From Methylocystaceae bacterium (GTDB lineage: Bacteria > Pseudomonadota > Alphaproteobacteria > Rhizobiales > Beijerinckiaceae), in the NCBI GenBank assembly GCA_009773555.1, contig WSXZ01000015.1, positions 1 to 64,000 of the forward strand: a stretch of 64,000 nt of DNA. The letters are read 5' to 3'. The position numbers and the translations under genes were made by a program. This document shows, piece by piece, positions 26,146 through 35,537 of this stretch; positions within the stretch are counted from its first letter, which is position 1; each line of letters begins with the position of its first letter. The notes beneath the pieces are model-generated. The model did not search any database and was not told the origin of the DNA. It saw only the letters and a program-made list of their open reading frames with translations.

Positions 26146-26640
26146 ATGAACAGGATTTTGCTCGCCTTAGCCGCCTCGCTCTGCGCCGTCGCGCTCGCCT
26201 CCGGGCCTACCGACGCCAAGAGCGCGAAGAGCGCCAAGCCGCCTCAGGGCGCCGAGCAGAAGCAGCCGGAAGAAGAAAACAAAGAGACGGGCGGCCTTCC
26301 GCGCTATCAGCCGTTCCCGCACAATCAGAATTTCGTGCTCAAGGAGATCAACGGCAAAGCGCCGCCGGTGGAGATGTGGATCTCGATCGACTCAACGGGC
26401 CGCGCCAACGGTTTTTCGGGCTGCAAGAACTGGTCGGGCATCTTCATCATCGGCCCCAACCGGCTCGGTCCGCGCACCATGCCGGCGGTCAACGAACGCA
26501 AATGTGAAGGCCCGCTCGCCGCCTTCGAGCGCGACTATTGGGCGGTCCTGCTCTCCGGCCCCTATTGGGACACCAAGGGCGACGACCTCATCTTGAAGGG
26601 CGCGCAGGGCGGCGTGCTGCATTTCCAGCGCTCGCTGTAA
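26146..26640 (+). CDS. Exported META/HslJ-like domain protein
   Basis: 164 residues with a signal peptide (MNRILLALAASLCAVALASG). A Lys/Pro/Glu-rich linker leads to a compact domain containing FVLKEINGKAPP, GRANGFSGCKNWSG and the Cys of NERKCEGPLAAFERDYW. The GFSGCNxW pattern with a second Cys about 40 residues on is that of META (HslJ-type) domains, which occur in exported stress-related proteins of poorly known function. A GGGGAGG ribosome site lies upstream of the chosen start. It is 63 bases after the dehydrogenase and may share its transcript. Confidence 0.7.
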   Translation: MNRILLALAASLCAVALASGPTDAKSAKSAKPPQGAEQKQPEEENKETGGLPRYQPFPHNQNFVLKEINGKAPPVEMWISIDSTGRANGFSGCKNWSGIFIIGPNRLGPRTMPAVNERKCEGPLAAFERDYWAVLLSGPYWDTKGDDLILKGAQGGVLHFQRSL

Positions 26641-26773
26641 AACTGGCGCGACGCCGGCCCGACGCTCGCGCGTTGAGCGAGATTCCCGAATAGGCTCCCA
26701 AAATTCGGACCGCGACTCTGGCGTCCCGATCAGGCCTTCGGCCTCTCGGGAGTGAACGGCGATGCGCCGGCGA

Positions 26774-27592
26774 TTATTTCACCGGCGACGCGAGCAGCGG
26801 ACAGGGCGCCTCGTGCAGCACGCGCTGCGTCGTCGAGCCGCGCAGCGCCTCTAACAGGCCCTTTCGGCCACGCGTCGGCATGGCGATCATGTCGGCCTTA
26901 ATCTCCTTCGCGTAGGAGAGAATGGTTTCGACGACGGGGCCGCGGCGCAATTCGATGTGCGGCAGCAGCCCTTCAAAAAGCGGCAGATCGTCGCCGACAT
27001 GCAGAAGCATCACGTCGGCCGCCGGGTTGAGACAATGCGTGACCGCGGCGACGTGGCGGAAGGCGTCGAGCGGCGAGACCGTCGCCTCGACCGGCATCAG
27101 CACCGTATTGAGCGAGACGGCGCCCGTCTCCCGGTCGACGAAGCCTTTCTGGTCCTCGCGCAGGAACAGCGCCGGCACATGCGTCTCGCGCGCCGTTTCT
27201 TCGGCGACCGAACTGGCGAGCAGCCGCTCCAAAGCGCTGCGCGGCCGGGTCATCATCACAAGAAGATCGCACAGGTGCCGCTCGACATAGGCGGCGACGC
27301 CGACGACGGGCGATTCCGATTCGACCGACGCTTTGACGAATTTAACGCCGAGCTGCTCGGCGACGTCCTCACGCGTGCCGGTGGGCGAGATCATCTTCCA
27401 GCGCGCCAGCATCTCGCGCACCTGCGGAAATCGGCTCCAATCGTCCTCGTCGGTCTCGGGCGCTTCGATGTGCAGAACATGAAACATGCTCTTACAGGCC
27501 ACGGCGATGCGCAGCGCATGTGCAAAGGCGTCCTGGCTTGCGAAGGAGAGATCGGTGGGATGGACGATTGATTTGGGCGTGTCGCCATTCAT
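26774..27592 (-). CDS. Universal stress protein with two UspA-type domains
   Basis: 272 residues, about twice the size of a single Usp unit. The first half begins KSIVHPTDLSFASQDAF and the second begins with LNTVLMPVEATVSPLDAF; the second ends with ADMIAMPTRGRKGLLEALRG and a late Ser-Thr pair, the ATP-binding type pattern G-2x-G-9x-G(S/T) in loose form. Tandem Usp proteins respond to starvation, oxygen or energy stress. It stands alone, upstream of nothing obvious, and nothing shows its trigger. Confidence 0.82.
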   Translation of the reverse strand: MNGDTPKSIVHPTDLSFASQDAFAHALRIAVACKSMFHVLHIEAPETDEDDWSRFPQVREMLARWKMISPTGTREDVAEQLGVKFVKASVESESPVVGVAAYVERHLCDLLVMMTRPRSALERLLASSVAEETARETHVPALFLREDQKGFVDRETGAVSLNTVLMPVEATVSPLDAFRHVAAVTHCLNPAADVMLLHVGDDLPLFEGLLPHIELRRGPVVETILSYAKEIKADMIAMPTRGRKGLLEALRGSTTQRVLHEAPCPLLASPVK

Positions 27593-27666
27593 CTGCGTTT
27601 GCTCCTCTATCCCTTCGCAAAACTATACGCGGCTGCGCGCCTGGCAATGATCAGCTTCGCCGCAGG

Positions 27667-29160
27667 TTAAATTTGTTCCTTGAGCGCCTTTTGGACCTCT
27701 TCGACCAGTTCGGCTTCCGGCACGGCGTATTGGGCGGGGCGAAGCGCCTTCCATTGCTCGTTGGTGGCGATATTGGCGGCGGCCTTCGCGCCGGCGACGA
27801 GATCCTTGATCGTGACCTCGCCGCGCGCTTTTTCGTCGGAGCCCTGGATAATCGCAAGCGGGCTGTTGCGCCGGTCGGCGTATTTCATCTGCGCCTTCAT
27901 GCCCGAAGCGCCGAGATAGATTTCCGCGGCGATCCCGGCGCCCCGGAGCTGCGCCGCCATCCGCTGATAGTCGGCGAGCCTGTCGCGATCGAGCACCAGC
28001 ACGACCACCGGTCCGACATGCGGACGCGCCGAGACGATGGGGCTGCCGATGAGCTTTAAGGCCGCGAAGAGTCTTGAAACGCCGATCGAGAAGCCGGTCG
28101 CCGGCGTATTTTCCGATCTGAAACGCCCGACGAGTCCGTCGTAGCGTCCCCCGCCCCCCACGGAGCCGAAGCGCACGGGATTTCCCTTCTCGTCTTTGGT
28201 TTCAAAGGTGAGGTCGGCCTCGAAAACGGGGCCGGTGTAATATTCAAGGCCGCGCACCACGGAAGGGTCGATGCGGATGCGATCTGGCCCAAAGCCCGCG
28301 TCGCGCGCGAGATCCTCGATTTCCAGAAGCTCCTCCGCGCCCTGGGCGCCGGCCTCGCTCTTGCCGAGCAGGCCGAAGAGATCGAAAGCCGGCGCGCCGT
28401 CCCGATATTGTCCCCCGAGGCTGAAGGACAGGATCGTGTCGATCGCCGGCAGCGGGAGGCCCGCGCCCTTGGTGAAATCCCCGCTGTCGTCCTTGCGGCC
28501 CTCGCCAAGCAACTGCCGGACGCCGTCGGGGCCGAGCCGATCGAGCTTGTCGATGGCGCGCAGCACAACGAGGCGGCGGCCCGCGTTCTCCTCGCCGGCA
28601 AGGCCGATCGACTGCATCACGCCGTCGAGCACCTTGCGGCTGTTGATCTTGATGACGTAGTCGCCGCGCGCGATTCCCAGCCGCTCCATGGCGTCCGCGG
28701 CCATCATGCAGATCTCGGCGTCGGCCGCCGGCGAGGCGGAGCCGACGGTGTCGGCGTCGAACTGCATGAATTGCCGAAAGCGCCCCGGCCCCGGCTTCTC
28801 GTTCCGGTAGACATGGCCAACGCGATAGGACCGATAGGGCTTCGGCAGACGATCGAAATTCTGCGCGACGAAACGCGCCAGCGGCGCGGTCAGATCGTAG
28901 CGCAGCGACAGCCACTGCTCGTCGTCGTCCTGAAAGGAAAAGACCCCCTCATTGGGGCGATCCTGATCCGGCAGGAACTTGCCGAGCGCGTCGGTGTATT
29001 CGATCGCCGGCGTCTCGAGCGCCTCGAAGCCGTAGAGCTCATAGACCTCGCGAATGACGTCGAGCATCCGGGCGGTGGCGGCGAGTTCGCCCGCCTCGCG
29101 GTCGGCGAGCCCGCGCGGCGTGCGCGCTTCAACTTTGGTTTTGATTTCTTCTTTGGACAT
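27667..29160 (-). CDS. hisS: Histidyl-tRNA synthetase
   Basis: Class II aminoacyl-tRNA synthetase of 497 residues that charges tRNA-His. Motif 2 is [20 protein letters not shown], the histidine loops are at [11 protein letters not shown] and [13 protein letters not shown], and motif 3 is [11 protein letters not shown]. The C-terminal anticodon-binding domain (from about residue 385) contains [16 protein letters not shown] and the [17 protein letters not shown] block. The protein is longer than E. coli HisS, as in other rhizobia of the long eukaryote-like type. The gene stands alone on the minus strand. Confidence 0.96.
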   Translation of the reverse strand: MSKEEIKTKVEARTPRGLADREAGELAATARMLDVIREVYELYGFEALETPAIEYTDALGKFLPDQDRPNEGVFSFQDDDEQWLSLRYDLTAPLARFVAQNFDRLPKPYRSYRVGHVYRNEKPGPGRFRQFMQFDADTVGSASPAADAEICMMAADAMERLGIARGDYVIKINSRKVLDGVMQSIGLAGEENAGRRLVVLRAIDKLDRLGPDGVRQLLGEGRKDDSGDFTKGAGLPLPAIDTILSFSLGGQYRDGAPAFDLFGLLGKSEAGAQGAEELLEIEDLARDAGFGPDRIRIDPSVVRGLEYYTGPVFEADLTFETKDEKGNPVRFGSVGGGGRYDGLVGRFRSENTPATGFSIGVSRLFAALKLIGSPIVSARPHVGPVVVLVLDRDRLADYQRMAAQLRGAGIAAEIYLGASGMKAQMKYADRRNSPLAIIQGSDEKARGEVTIKDLVAGAKAAANIATNEQWKALRPAQYAVPEAELVEEVQKALKEQI

Positions 29161-29231
29161 AAGCCTGATTGGCCGCGGGATCGGTCGCCCGCGCCTCTAG
29201 CGAGAGTTCGGCCGCTCTCTGCGACTCGCTC

Positions 29232-29687
29232 TTAGGTAAAACGTGCCGCCTTCCTAGCATTTTCCCACCGGGAAGGAAGGGCCGCGCCTTGCGGCCAGAA
29301 TCGCAAATGCGCGGCGCAGCGGCGGCAATCCGAACTGCCGAAGCCGGCGACCGGGATTGGCAGGGGGATCGATAGGGCGCCGAGCGCGGCGTTGAGGGCG
29401 CATTCGTCGCCCTGTTCCTCGACAAAGGCGCCGATCAGGCTCGCCCCAGCGGTGAGCTGATCAATATGCCAGTGGGCCCGTTTTTGCGACCGCATGTGTC
29501 GCGCCAATCGCGCCCGCAATCCGCCGGAGCCCCGCGCCGAACCGCAATAGAGATAATCGCCGGCGGGAAGCGTCGCCGAGTTTTTCCCGATACGAACGTC
29601 CAGCGGCGCGCCCAGACGCAAGGCCAGCGCATAGGCCCCAGGCGTCGACGGCGCATCGGCGGCGGAGGCGACGAAAATCATCAGCAT
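29232..29687 (-). CDS. DUF123/GIY-YIG-like endonuclease-fold protein
   Basis: 151 residues resembling the DUF123 domain, a divergent GIY-YIG fold found alone or fused to endonuclease III homologues. The GAYALALRL and GDYLYCGSARGSGGLRARLARH segments correspond to the GIY and YIG strands and the Arg helix; HWHIDQLTAGA is also typical. A Cys-His cluster near the C-terminus (SSDCRRCAAH) is normal for the family. The function is unproven but probably concerns nucleic-acid cleavage. It is upstream of and on the same strand as hisS. Confidence 0.75.
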   Translation of the reverse strand: MLMIFVASAADAPSTPGAYALALRLGAPLDVRIGKNSATLPAGDYLYCGSARGSGGLRARLARHMRSQKRAHWHIDQLTAGASLIGAFVEEQGDECALNAALGALSIPLPIPVAGFGSSDCRRCAAHLRFWPQGAALPSRWENARKAARFT

Positions 29688-29708
29688 GCTCGATCAAAAT
29701 CCCAGGCG

Positions 29709-29886
29709 CCAAACCTCTCGCACAGGGAGAGGGTTGCTGAGGAGCAGCCGGGTGAGGGGTTGGCTCTGGCGATTCTATTCGCGTCGAAGAGAATTTCGTC
29801 GGGCGGACGCTCGCTCAAGCCCGAAAAGCATGCGAGTCCCCTCTCCCGGTCGCCTCCGGCGACCACCCTCTCCCGCAGGGAGAGGG
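29709..29886. repeat. Cluster of palindromic intergenic repeats (family B)
   Basis: The gap between the DUF123 gene and dxs holds related hairpins: CTCTCGCACAGGGAGAG near 29716-29732, GTCGCC-TCC-GGCGAC (29849-29863) and CCCTCTCCC-GCA-GGGAGAGGG (29866-29886). A relative lies at 42748 between lemA and the M48 protease gene. They look like non-autonomous palindromic elements common in rhizobial intergenic DNA; one may also serve as terminator structure after dxs. Confidence 0.7.
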
Positions 29887-29898
29887 TTGGCGCGCGCG

Positions 29899-31827
29899 TT
29901 AGGCGATCATCACTCGCGCCGCGGCCTTTTCGTCGCCCAGGAGCTCCAGAGCCTTGCCGACGATCGCCTTGCTGTCGAGCATCGCCCTGGCGATCATCAA
30001 CTCATGCTTGTCATGGTCGATATAGGCGTCCGGCAGAGTCATGCTGCGGAACTTGAACGCGCCGCGCACGCCGTCCAGCATCCCATCTTCGGAGAGCGCC
30101 TGAAAGACCTGCGAGCCAAAACCGCCGATAGATCCTTCTTCGACGACGATAAGCGCCTCGTGATTGGCGGCGAGCCGGCGCAGCAGGTCACGGTCGATGG
30201 GCTTGGCGAAGCGGGCGTCCGCGACGGTGGTCGAAACGCCGTAACTTTCGAGTTCCGCCGCCGCCTTCAGGGAGTCCGCGAGCCGCGTGCCGAGCGAGAG
30301 GATCGCGACCTTGGAGCCTTCACGCAGGATGCGGCCCTTGCCGATCTCGAGAATGTCGCCGCGTTCCGGCAGATCGACGCCGAGGCCCTCGCCGCGCGGA
30401 TAGCGGAAGGCGCTCGGGCCGTCGTCATAGGCGGCCGCCGTCGCCACCATATGCATCAACTCGCCCTCGTCGGACGGCGCCATGATGACGAAACCCGGCA
30501 GGCAGCCGAGATAGGCGAGATCGAAGGCGCCCGCGTGCGTCGGACCGTCGGCGCCGACGAGGCCGGCGCGGTCGATGGCGAAGCGCACCGGCAGGTTCTG
30601 GATCGCCACATCGTGGACGACCTGATCGTAGCCGCGCTGCAGGAAGGTCGAATACAGCGCGCAGAAGGGCTTATAGCCCTCGCAGGCGAGGCCCGCGGCG
30701 AAGGTGACGGCGTGCTGCTCGGCGATCGCCACGTCGAAGGTGCGATGCGGGAAGGCCTTGCCGAAAATGTCGAGGCCGGTGCCGGATGGCATCGCCGCGG
30801 TGATGGCGACGATCTTGTCGTCATGCTCGGCTTCGGCGATCAGCGCCTTAGCGAAAATATTCGTATAGGTCGGCGCATTGGCCTTGGGCTTGATCTGGAT
30901 GCCGGTCGCGACGTCGAATTTATTGACGGCGTGGCATTTGTCGGCCGATTCCTCCGCCGGCCCAAATCCCTTGCCCTTCTGCGTGACGACGTGAACCAGG
31001 ACGGGTCCGTCGTCCTTGTCGCGGACGTTCTTGAGCACGGGCAGCAGGTGGTCGAGGTTGTGGCCGTCGATCGGCCCGACATAATAGAAGCCGAGCTCCT
31101 CGAACATCGTGCCGCCGGTGATGAAGCTGCGCGAGAACTCCTCGGCCTTGCGCGCCTTGTCGTAGATGAAGCGCGGCAAATGGCTGGCGAGCTGTTTCGC
31201 GGCTTCGCGGATCGAACGGTAGGCGCCGCCCGAAACCAGGCGGGCGAGATAGGCGGACATGGCGCCCGTGGGCGGGGCGATCGACATGTCATTGTCGTTC
31301 AGAATGACGATCAGGCGAGAGTGCAGCGCTCCGGCGTTGTTCAACGCCTCATAGGCCATGCCAGCCGACATCGAGCTGTCGCCGATCACCGCGACGACGT
31401 GATTGTCGCCGTCGGCGAGATCCCGCGCCACGGCCATGCCGAGTCCCGCTGAGATCGACGTCGAGGAATGGCCGGCCCCGAAGGCGTCATATTCGCTTTC
31501 GGCGCGCTTGGTGAAGCCGGAGAGCCCGCCGCCCATGCGCAGCGTGCGGATGCGGTCGCGCCTGCCGGTGAGGATCTTGTGGGGATAGGTCTGGTGGCCG
31601 ACGTCCCAGATCACCTTGTCCCGCGGCGTGTCGAAAACATAGTGCAGGGCGACCGTCAGCTCGACGACGCCAAGACCCGCGCCAAGATGGCCGCCGGTCA
31701 CGGACACGGCGTCGATCGTCTCGCGCCGCAAATCCTCCGCGACCTGCTTGAGCTCGTTGGGGCGGAGCTTACGCAGATCTTCGGGGGAGGCGATGCGGTC
31801 GAGAAGGGGGGTTTTGGATGTCGTCAA
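29899..31827 (-). CDS. dxs: 1-deoxy-D-xylulose-5-phosphate synthase
   Basis: First enzyme of the MEP isoprenoid pathway: it condenses pyruvate and glyceraldehyde 3-phosphate using thiamine diphosphate. The thiamine motif begins [16 protein letters not shown] and ends with ILNDNDMSI; the catalytic His is in GGHLGAGLG and the substrate residues in [15 protein letters not shown]. The start is uncertain: no ATG or GTG fits. A TTG at 31827 gives [19 protein letters not shown], the usual N-terminus, and 642 residues, the usual length; two other TTG codons lie 24 and 27 bases upstream. The pathway's ispG lies at 62247, and thiamine synthesis genes are also in this window. Confidence 0.94.
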   Translation of the reverse strand: MTTSKTPLLDRIASPEDLRKLRPNELKQVAEDLRRETIDAVSVTGGHLGAGLGVVELTVALHYVFDTPRDKVIWDVGHQTYPHKILTGRRDRIRTLRMGGGLSGFTKRAESEYDAFGAGHSSTSISAGLGMAVARDLADGDNHVVAVIGDSSMSAGMAYEALNNAGALHSRLIVILNDNDMSIAPPTGAMSAYLARLVSGGAYRSIREAAKQLASHLPRFIYDKARKAEEFSRSFITGGTMFEELGFYYVGPIDGHNLDHLLPVLKNVRDKDDGPVLVHVVTQKGKGFGPAEESADKCHAVNKFDVATGIQIKPKANAPTYTNIFAKALIAEAEHDDKIVAITAAMPSGTGLDIFGKAFPHRTFDVAIAEQHAVTFAAGLACEGYKPFCALYSTFLQRGYDQVVHDVAIQNLPVRFAIDRAGLVGADGPTHAGAFDLAYLGCLPGFVIMAPSDEGELMHMVATAAAYDDGPSAFRYPRGEGLGVDLPERGDILEIGKGRILREGSKVAILSLGTRLADSLKAAAELESYGVSTTVADARFAKPIDRDLLRRLAANHEALIVVEEGSIGGFGSQVFQALSEDGMLDGVRGAFKFRSMTLPDAYIDHDKHELMIARAMLDSKAIVGKALELLGDEKAAARVMIA

Positions 31828-31975
31828 TGTCTCTACTCTGCTCGTCAACAACAAGCGCCAGAAATCCGAGCATTACCCGTTAATAAGCAGCCCCGCAAAC
31901 GCGCCACACCCTCCATTTCGATTCAATCCGAGAGTGTTGCCCAGATGCAACGCCGGCGCTGCGGGTCCGGCAGAC

Positions 31976-32545
31976 CTAATAAGGGGAGTAGCTCTCCATG
32001 CCGAAGCCGAATGAGGGCTCTTCGTAAATCGGGCGTGGTCGCCGCGTCATGCGTGGGCGTTCGGCCGCTTGGCGCCCACCCTCCTGGCGCTGCTCCGCCT
32101 CCTGGCGGCCGGCCGCGCGGCGGGCGCCGCCGGTGATTTCGATCGTCGCACCGTGCTTTTCAACCCAATCAAAGAGTTGCCGCGCGTTCGGAACCGCGAG
32201 CCGCACGCAGCCGTGCGAGAGCGGACGGCCCAAACCGCGCTCATAGCTCCCGTGGATGGCGAGGCCGCGCGGCGAAAAGAAGATCGCGTAGGGCATCGGC
32301 GCCTGATCATATTCGTCGGAATGATGATCGGCCTCCATGCGCATGACGCTGTAAGTTCCCGCCGGCGTTTCATATCCTCGGCGGCCGCTGGAGATGCTCC
32401 ACCTGACCGTCTCGCCCTCCGGCGTGACCGCTTCGAGCCTTTGCGCGGCAAGGTCGATGCGGACGCGCACCGCCGCGCCTGCGGGGGCCACCGTCACGAT
32501 AAAAGCCGCGGCGAGAGCCGCGAATAGTCGCCGAAAACTGGCCAT
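31976..32545 (-). CDS. Exported L,D-transpeptidase (YkuD family)
   Basis: 189 residues with a signal peptide (MASFRRLFAALAAAFIVTVA). The YkuD catalytic motif is complete: HGSYERGLGRPLSHGCVRL with the nucleophilic Cys. Such enzymes make 3-3 cross-links in peptidoglycan or attach proteins to it. The C-terminal 45 residues are low-complexity, rich in Gln, Glu and Arg (QEAEQRQEGGRQ), then Pro and Tyr. The start at 32545 has an AGG ribosome site; a GTG 15 bases upstream is less likely. Divergent from the lptM-like gene. Confidence 0.88.
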   Translation of the reverse strand: MASFRRLFAALAAAFIVTVAPAGAAVRVRIDLAAQRLEAVTPEGETVRWSISSGRRGYETPAGTYSVMRMEADHHSDEYDQAPMPYAIFFSPRGLAIHGSYERGLGRPLSHGCVRLAVPNARQLFDWVEKHGATIEITGGARRAAGRQEAEQRQEGGRQAAERPRMTRRPRPIYEEPSFGFGMESYSPY

Positions 32546-32875
32546 GCTCGACCTAAACACGCAGACGCCAAATCGTAAAGGCGCACCGATGGATGGCCCG
32601 GCTTTTGGGCTTTCTCGGTTAATTTGGCTCCTTGGAGCGCCGCGTCCAGCGCAGCTGAGTTGTGGTCACGTCGACGGCAATCATTCACGCCGTTCCATTT
32701 TTTAAAACAGCAAAGCTCGGGCTCTCGCGGCCCGCCTCACTGGCGCCAAGGCGCATGCGGCGGCTGCCGGACTCTTGCCTCGCCCGCAAAGAAGCCGATC
32801 TTCGTCACGCCTGCGCCCTCGCCTTTTTTTGCTTCATCGCTATAGTGCGCCGGCTCTCCCCTGGGACGAATCGCC
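32546..32875. other. Divergent intergenic region without a gene
   Basis: A 330-base gap between the divergent L,D-transpeptidase and lptM-lysA units. It should hold promoters for both. An A/T-rich tract at 32695-32712 and a T run at 32823-32830 stand out, and TATAGTGCG at 32840 could be a -10 box for the lptM-lysA transcript, but I cannot fix either promoter with confidence. No repeat or RNA gene was recognised. Confidence 0.4.
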
Positions 32876-33166
32876 GTGACGCCTCCATTGCCGCTCCTCA
32901 CCCGCCGCCCCTTGGCGGTTCTTGCGCTGGCGCTCGTCGCCGCGAGCCTCGGCGCGTGCGGCCGGCGCGGACCTGTGGAGCTACCGCCCGAAACTCAAGC
33001 GCGCGGGGCGATCCTGCGGGCGGAGGCGCAAGCGAGAGCGGCGCGCGCGGCGCCCCGGCCGGCGGCCGGCGATCCAGAAACCTCTCTCCCGCCGCCGCCG
33101 ATTCCGGGCACCATCGGCAATCGCCCGCCGGCGCAATATCCCTTCCCGCTCGACCCGCTGCTGTAA
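32876..33166 (+). CDS. Small lipoprotein (LptM/YifL-like)
   Basis: 96 residues beginning with GTG. A basic start is followed by a hydrophobic stretch and the lipobox LGAC (ALVAASLGACGRRGP), so Cys28 should be lipidated. The remainder is Pro/Ala/Arg-rich and low in complexity, ending PPAQYPFPLDPLL. A short lipoprotein directly upstream of lysA is the usual position of LptM (YifL), which in E. coli helps LPS-transport disulfides form. Identity with LptM is by position, lipobox and the CGRRGP start; the mature region is not otherwise conserved. Confidence 0.7.
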   Translation: MTPPLPLLTRRPLAVLALALVAASLGACGRRGPVELPPETQARGAILRAEAQARAARAAPRPAAGDPETSLPPPPIPGTIGNRPPAQYPFPLDPLL

Positions 33167-33170
33167 GCCG

Positions 33171-34439
33171 ATGCATCTTTTCGACTATCGAAACGGCGCG
33201 CTCCACGCCGAGGAGGTCGCCGTGGCGACGCTCGCCGACGAGGTGGGCACGCCCTTCTATTGCTATTCCGCGGCGACGATCCGGTGCCACTACCGGGTTT
33301 TTTCGCAGGCCTTCGCCGGTCTCGACGCGCTGGTCTGCTACGCCGTGAAGGCCAACTCCAATCAGGCCGTGCTGCGTCTCCTCGCACGCGAGGGCGCGGG
33401 GATGGACGTGGTCTCCGGCGGAGAGCTGGCGCGGGCCCTCGCCGCCGGCGTCGCGCCCGAAAAAATCACCTTTTCCGGCGTCGGCAAGACGCGCGAGGAG
33501 ATCGTGGCGGCCCTGGACGCCGGAATCTTCTGTTTCAACGTCGAGTCCGAGCCCGAGCTCGAAGCCCTGTCGCAAGCGGCGGTCGCTCTGGGGCGTGCGG
33601 CGCGCGTGTCGCTCCGCGTCAATCCGGACGTCGACGCCCGCACCCATAAGAAGATTTCCACCGGCCTCGCCGAAAACAAGTTCGGCGTGCCGCTGTCGCG
33701 GGCGCGGGAAGTCTACGCCTTCGCCGCCAAGCTCAAGGGAATCGAACTCGCCGGCGCCGACGTGCATATCGGCTCCCAGCTCACCGACCTCGCGCCCTTC
33801 GACGAGGCGTTTTCGCTGCTCGCCGAGCTCGTGCGCGACCTGCGCGCCGACGGGCACGATATCTCGCATGTCGATCTTGGCGGCGGCCTGGGGATTCCCT
33901 ATCACGACGGCGACGATCCGCAGTCCTACCATCCCGACAAATACGCCGAGATCGTGCGCCGACATTTCGGCGGGCTCGGCTGCAAACTGGTGCTGGAGCC
34001 GGGACGGCTCATCGTCGGCAACGCCGGCATACTCGTCACGCGCGTCATCTACGTGAAGCATGGCGACGCCAAGACCTTCGTGATCGTCGACGCCGGCATG
34101 AACGATCTCATCCGTCCGACGCTCTACGACGCCTGGCACGACATCATCCCGGTGCGCGAGAGCGCCGATCGGCAAAAGCTCGTCGCCGACGTCGTCGGAC
34201 CTGTCTGCGAGACGGGCGACTATCTTGCGCATGGACGCGAGATCGTTGAGCCGCGCGCCGGCGAATTGCTCTGCGTGCTGACCGCCGGCGCCTATGGCGC
34301 CGTGCAGTCGGGCACGTACAACACAAGGCCTCTCGTCCCGGAAGTCCTGGTTGACGGCGACCGCTTCGCGGTGATCCGTCCGCGCCCAAGCGTCGCCGCG
34401 CTCATTGCGCAGGATCATGTGCCGGCGTGGCTCTCGTAG
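33171..34439 (+). CDS. lysA: Diaminopimelate decarboxylase
   Basis: A PLP enzyme of the alanine racemase fold, 422 residues, that makes lysine from meso-diaminopimelate. The PLP lysine is Lys60 in CYAVKANSNQAVL; the glycine-rich phosphate site is DLGGGLGIPY, EPGRLIVGNAG is the next PLP loop, and the active-site Cys is in VGPVCETGD. The start at 33171 follows the lipoprotein stop by 4 bases; a longer frame upstream overlaps that gene and is rejected. A dispersed hairpin element begins 7 bases after the stop. Confidence 0.97.
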   Translation: MHLFDYRNGALHAEEVAVATLADEVGTPFYCYSAATIRCHYRVFSQAFAGLDALVCYAVKANSNQAVLRLLAREGAGMDVVSGGELARALAAGVAPEKITFSGVGKTREEIVAALDAGIFCFNVESEPELEALSQAAVALGRAARVSLRVNPDVDARTHKKISTGLAENKFGVPLSRAREVYAFAAKLKGIELAGADVHIGSQLTDLAPFDEAFSLLAELVRDLRADGHDISHVDLGGGLGIPYHDGDDPQSYHPDKYAEIVRRHFGGLGCKLVLEPGRLIVGNAGILVTRVIYVKHGDAKTFVIVDAGMNDLIRPTLYDAWHDIIPVRESADRQKLVADVVGPVCETGDYLAHGREIVEPRAGELLCVLTAGAYGAVQSGTYNTRPLVPEVLVDGDRFAVIRPRPSVAALIAQDHVPAWLS

Positions 34440-34446
34440 CGCCTGG

Positions 34447-34553
34447 AGCAGGTTCCGAAAAAGTTGACAGACTTTTTCGATGAGAACCTGCTTCAACATT
34501 TCGATTTTGAGCGATTCCTTATCGATCACATGATCCATGTGATCGGGAAGCGC
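34447..34553. repeat. Dispersed two-hairpin element (family C, copy 1)
   Basis: About 107 bases with two nested palindromes. First: AGCAGGTTC (34447-34455) pairs with GAACCTGCT (34484-34492), and inside it CGAAAAAGT (34456-34464) pairs with ACTTTTTCG (34471-34479). Second: GATCACATG (34524-34532) pairs with CATGTGATC (34536-34544). A near-identical copy is at 50331 and a decayed one at 18447. Both full copies lie exactly between the ends of convergent genes, here lysA and the cupin gene, which suggests a bidirectional terminator role. Confidence 0.85.
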
Positions 34554-34554
34554 T

Positions 34555-34983
34555 CTATTGTTTGCGATCGTAAAAATTTACGAAATCATCCGTCGAGAGC
34601 GTCGCGACGATATTTGAATCGTCGTCGAGAATTTCATAGAGCGGGCCTTCCCGATCATAGATCGTGAACAACACGACGACGTCCTGATCGCCGCCGCCTT
34701 CTCGATGAGGGTCGTCCGCGGGAGGGCTCACGGTGTAACTGCCCGTCGGCCGGACGTCTTTGAGTTCGCCGTTCGCGTGATAGAGCCGATGTTCTCCCTG
34801 AATGACGAAGGTCTTGTTGAGCGCGCAATGTCGGTGAAGCACAATCCGCTGATTGGCTGAAAGCTTGAACAGCACATGGAGGACGTTTCGATCGTCGACA
34901 TCGAGGACCGAAAAAAGCAGATGATCGATTCCCTCAAGGCGCTTCCATGGAATATTGCCGTCGTTGAAGGTAAACTGCGACAT
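34555..34983 (-). CDS. Cupin-domain protein (ChrR-like fold), function unknown
   Basis: 142 residues forming one cupin barrel. The metal-ligand motif is RIVLHRHCALNKTFVIQGEH, the first cupin motif with two His and a downstream His (EHRLYHANG); a further His lies in PHREGGGDQD. This resembles the C-terminal cupin of ChrR-type anti-sigma factors and some dioxygenases of the acetylacetone/dihydroxyacetophenone type. There is no zinc-binding anti-sigma N-terminus, so an enzyme or small-ligand sensor is as likely as a regulator. It stands alone, converging on lysA. Confidence 0.6.
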   Translation of the reverse strand: MSQFTFNDGNIPWKRLEGIDHLLFSVLDVDDRNVLHVLFKLSANQRIVLHRHCALNKTFVIQGEHRLYHANGELKDVRPTGSYTVSPPADDPHREGGGDQDVVVLFTIYDREGPLYEILDDDSNIVATLSTDDFVNFYDRKQ

Positions 34984-35251
34984 GATGCGCGCTCTCTCTC
35001 ATCAGTGAAGACGCGCCAATATGACAGGCGTCGCAGCGGCCCGAGAAGGACGGTGGCCTGAAGGGGCCTGGGCAATCTTCCTGACGTCATCCCCCGGACA
35101 CTGCGGCGGCGCACGAAAGCGTCCACTTAGGGTAATGACCAAACCCTTGTATGGAATTTCGAATTGAGGCAGCCTTGAGCGCGGCCAGGCCTAAATCTTA
35201 AAAAAGCACACTGATTCGTCTTCGCTTTCCAATCCGCAGGGAGAAACGCCG

Positions 35252-35527
35252 ATGTTGTTTGCGATCTATTATGAGATGACGCCCGAACGTCGCGACGAGG
35301 TTCTCAAGCGCTTTCAGAAATTCGGCGACGCCGCCCCGAAGGGTATGAAAGTCGTCGGAAACTGGCTTTCCGTCACGCTGCTCGAGGGCTGGAGCATCGT
35401 CGAAGCCAACGACATCGCCGACCTCGGCAAGCTCTTCCAATCCTGGACGGACCTCAACGTCAATCACATCACGCCGGTCTTCGACGAAGACTCCGCGCAC
35501 AGCTTTCTCTCGGCCAATAAAAAATAA
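35252..35527 (+). CDS. DUF3303-family protein
   Basis: 91 residues beginning MLFAIYYEMTPERRDEVL, a small ferredoxin-like alpha-beta protein. The order strand (FAIYYE), helix (RRDEVLKRFQKFG), strand (KVVGNWLSV), strand (WSIVEAND) and helix (DLGKLFQSWTDL) fits DUF3303, whose role is unknown. It has a good ribosome site (CAGGGAGAA). It converges on the epimerase gene with 10 bases between. Confidence 0.75.
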   Translation: MLFAIYYEMTPERRDEVLKRFQKFGDAAPKGMKVVGNWLSVTLLEGWSIVEANDIADLGKLFQSWTDLNVNHITPVFDEDSAHSFLSANKK

Positions 35528-35537
35528 GGGTCGGCGC

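Noticed and set aside
32898..34538. Minus-strand frame of 546 codons over lysA
   Set aside because: Shadow of lysA, which has its PLP lysine and other motifs on the plus strand.
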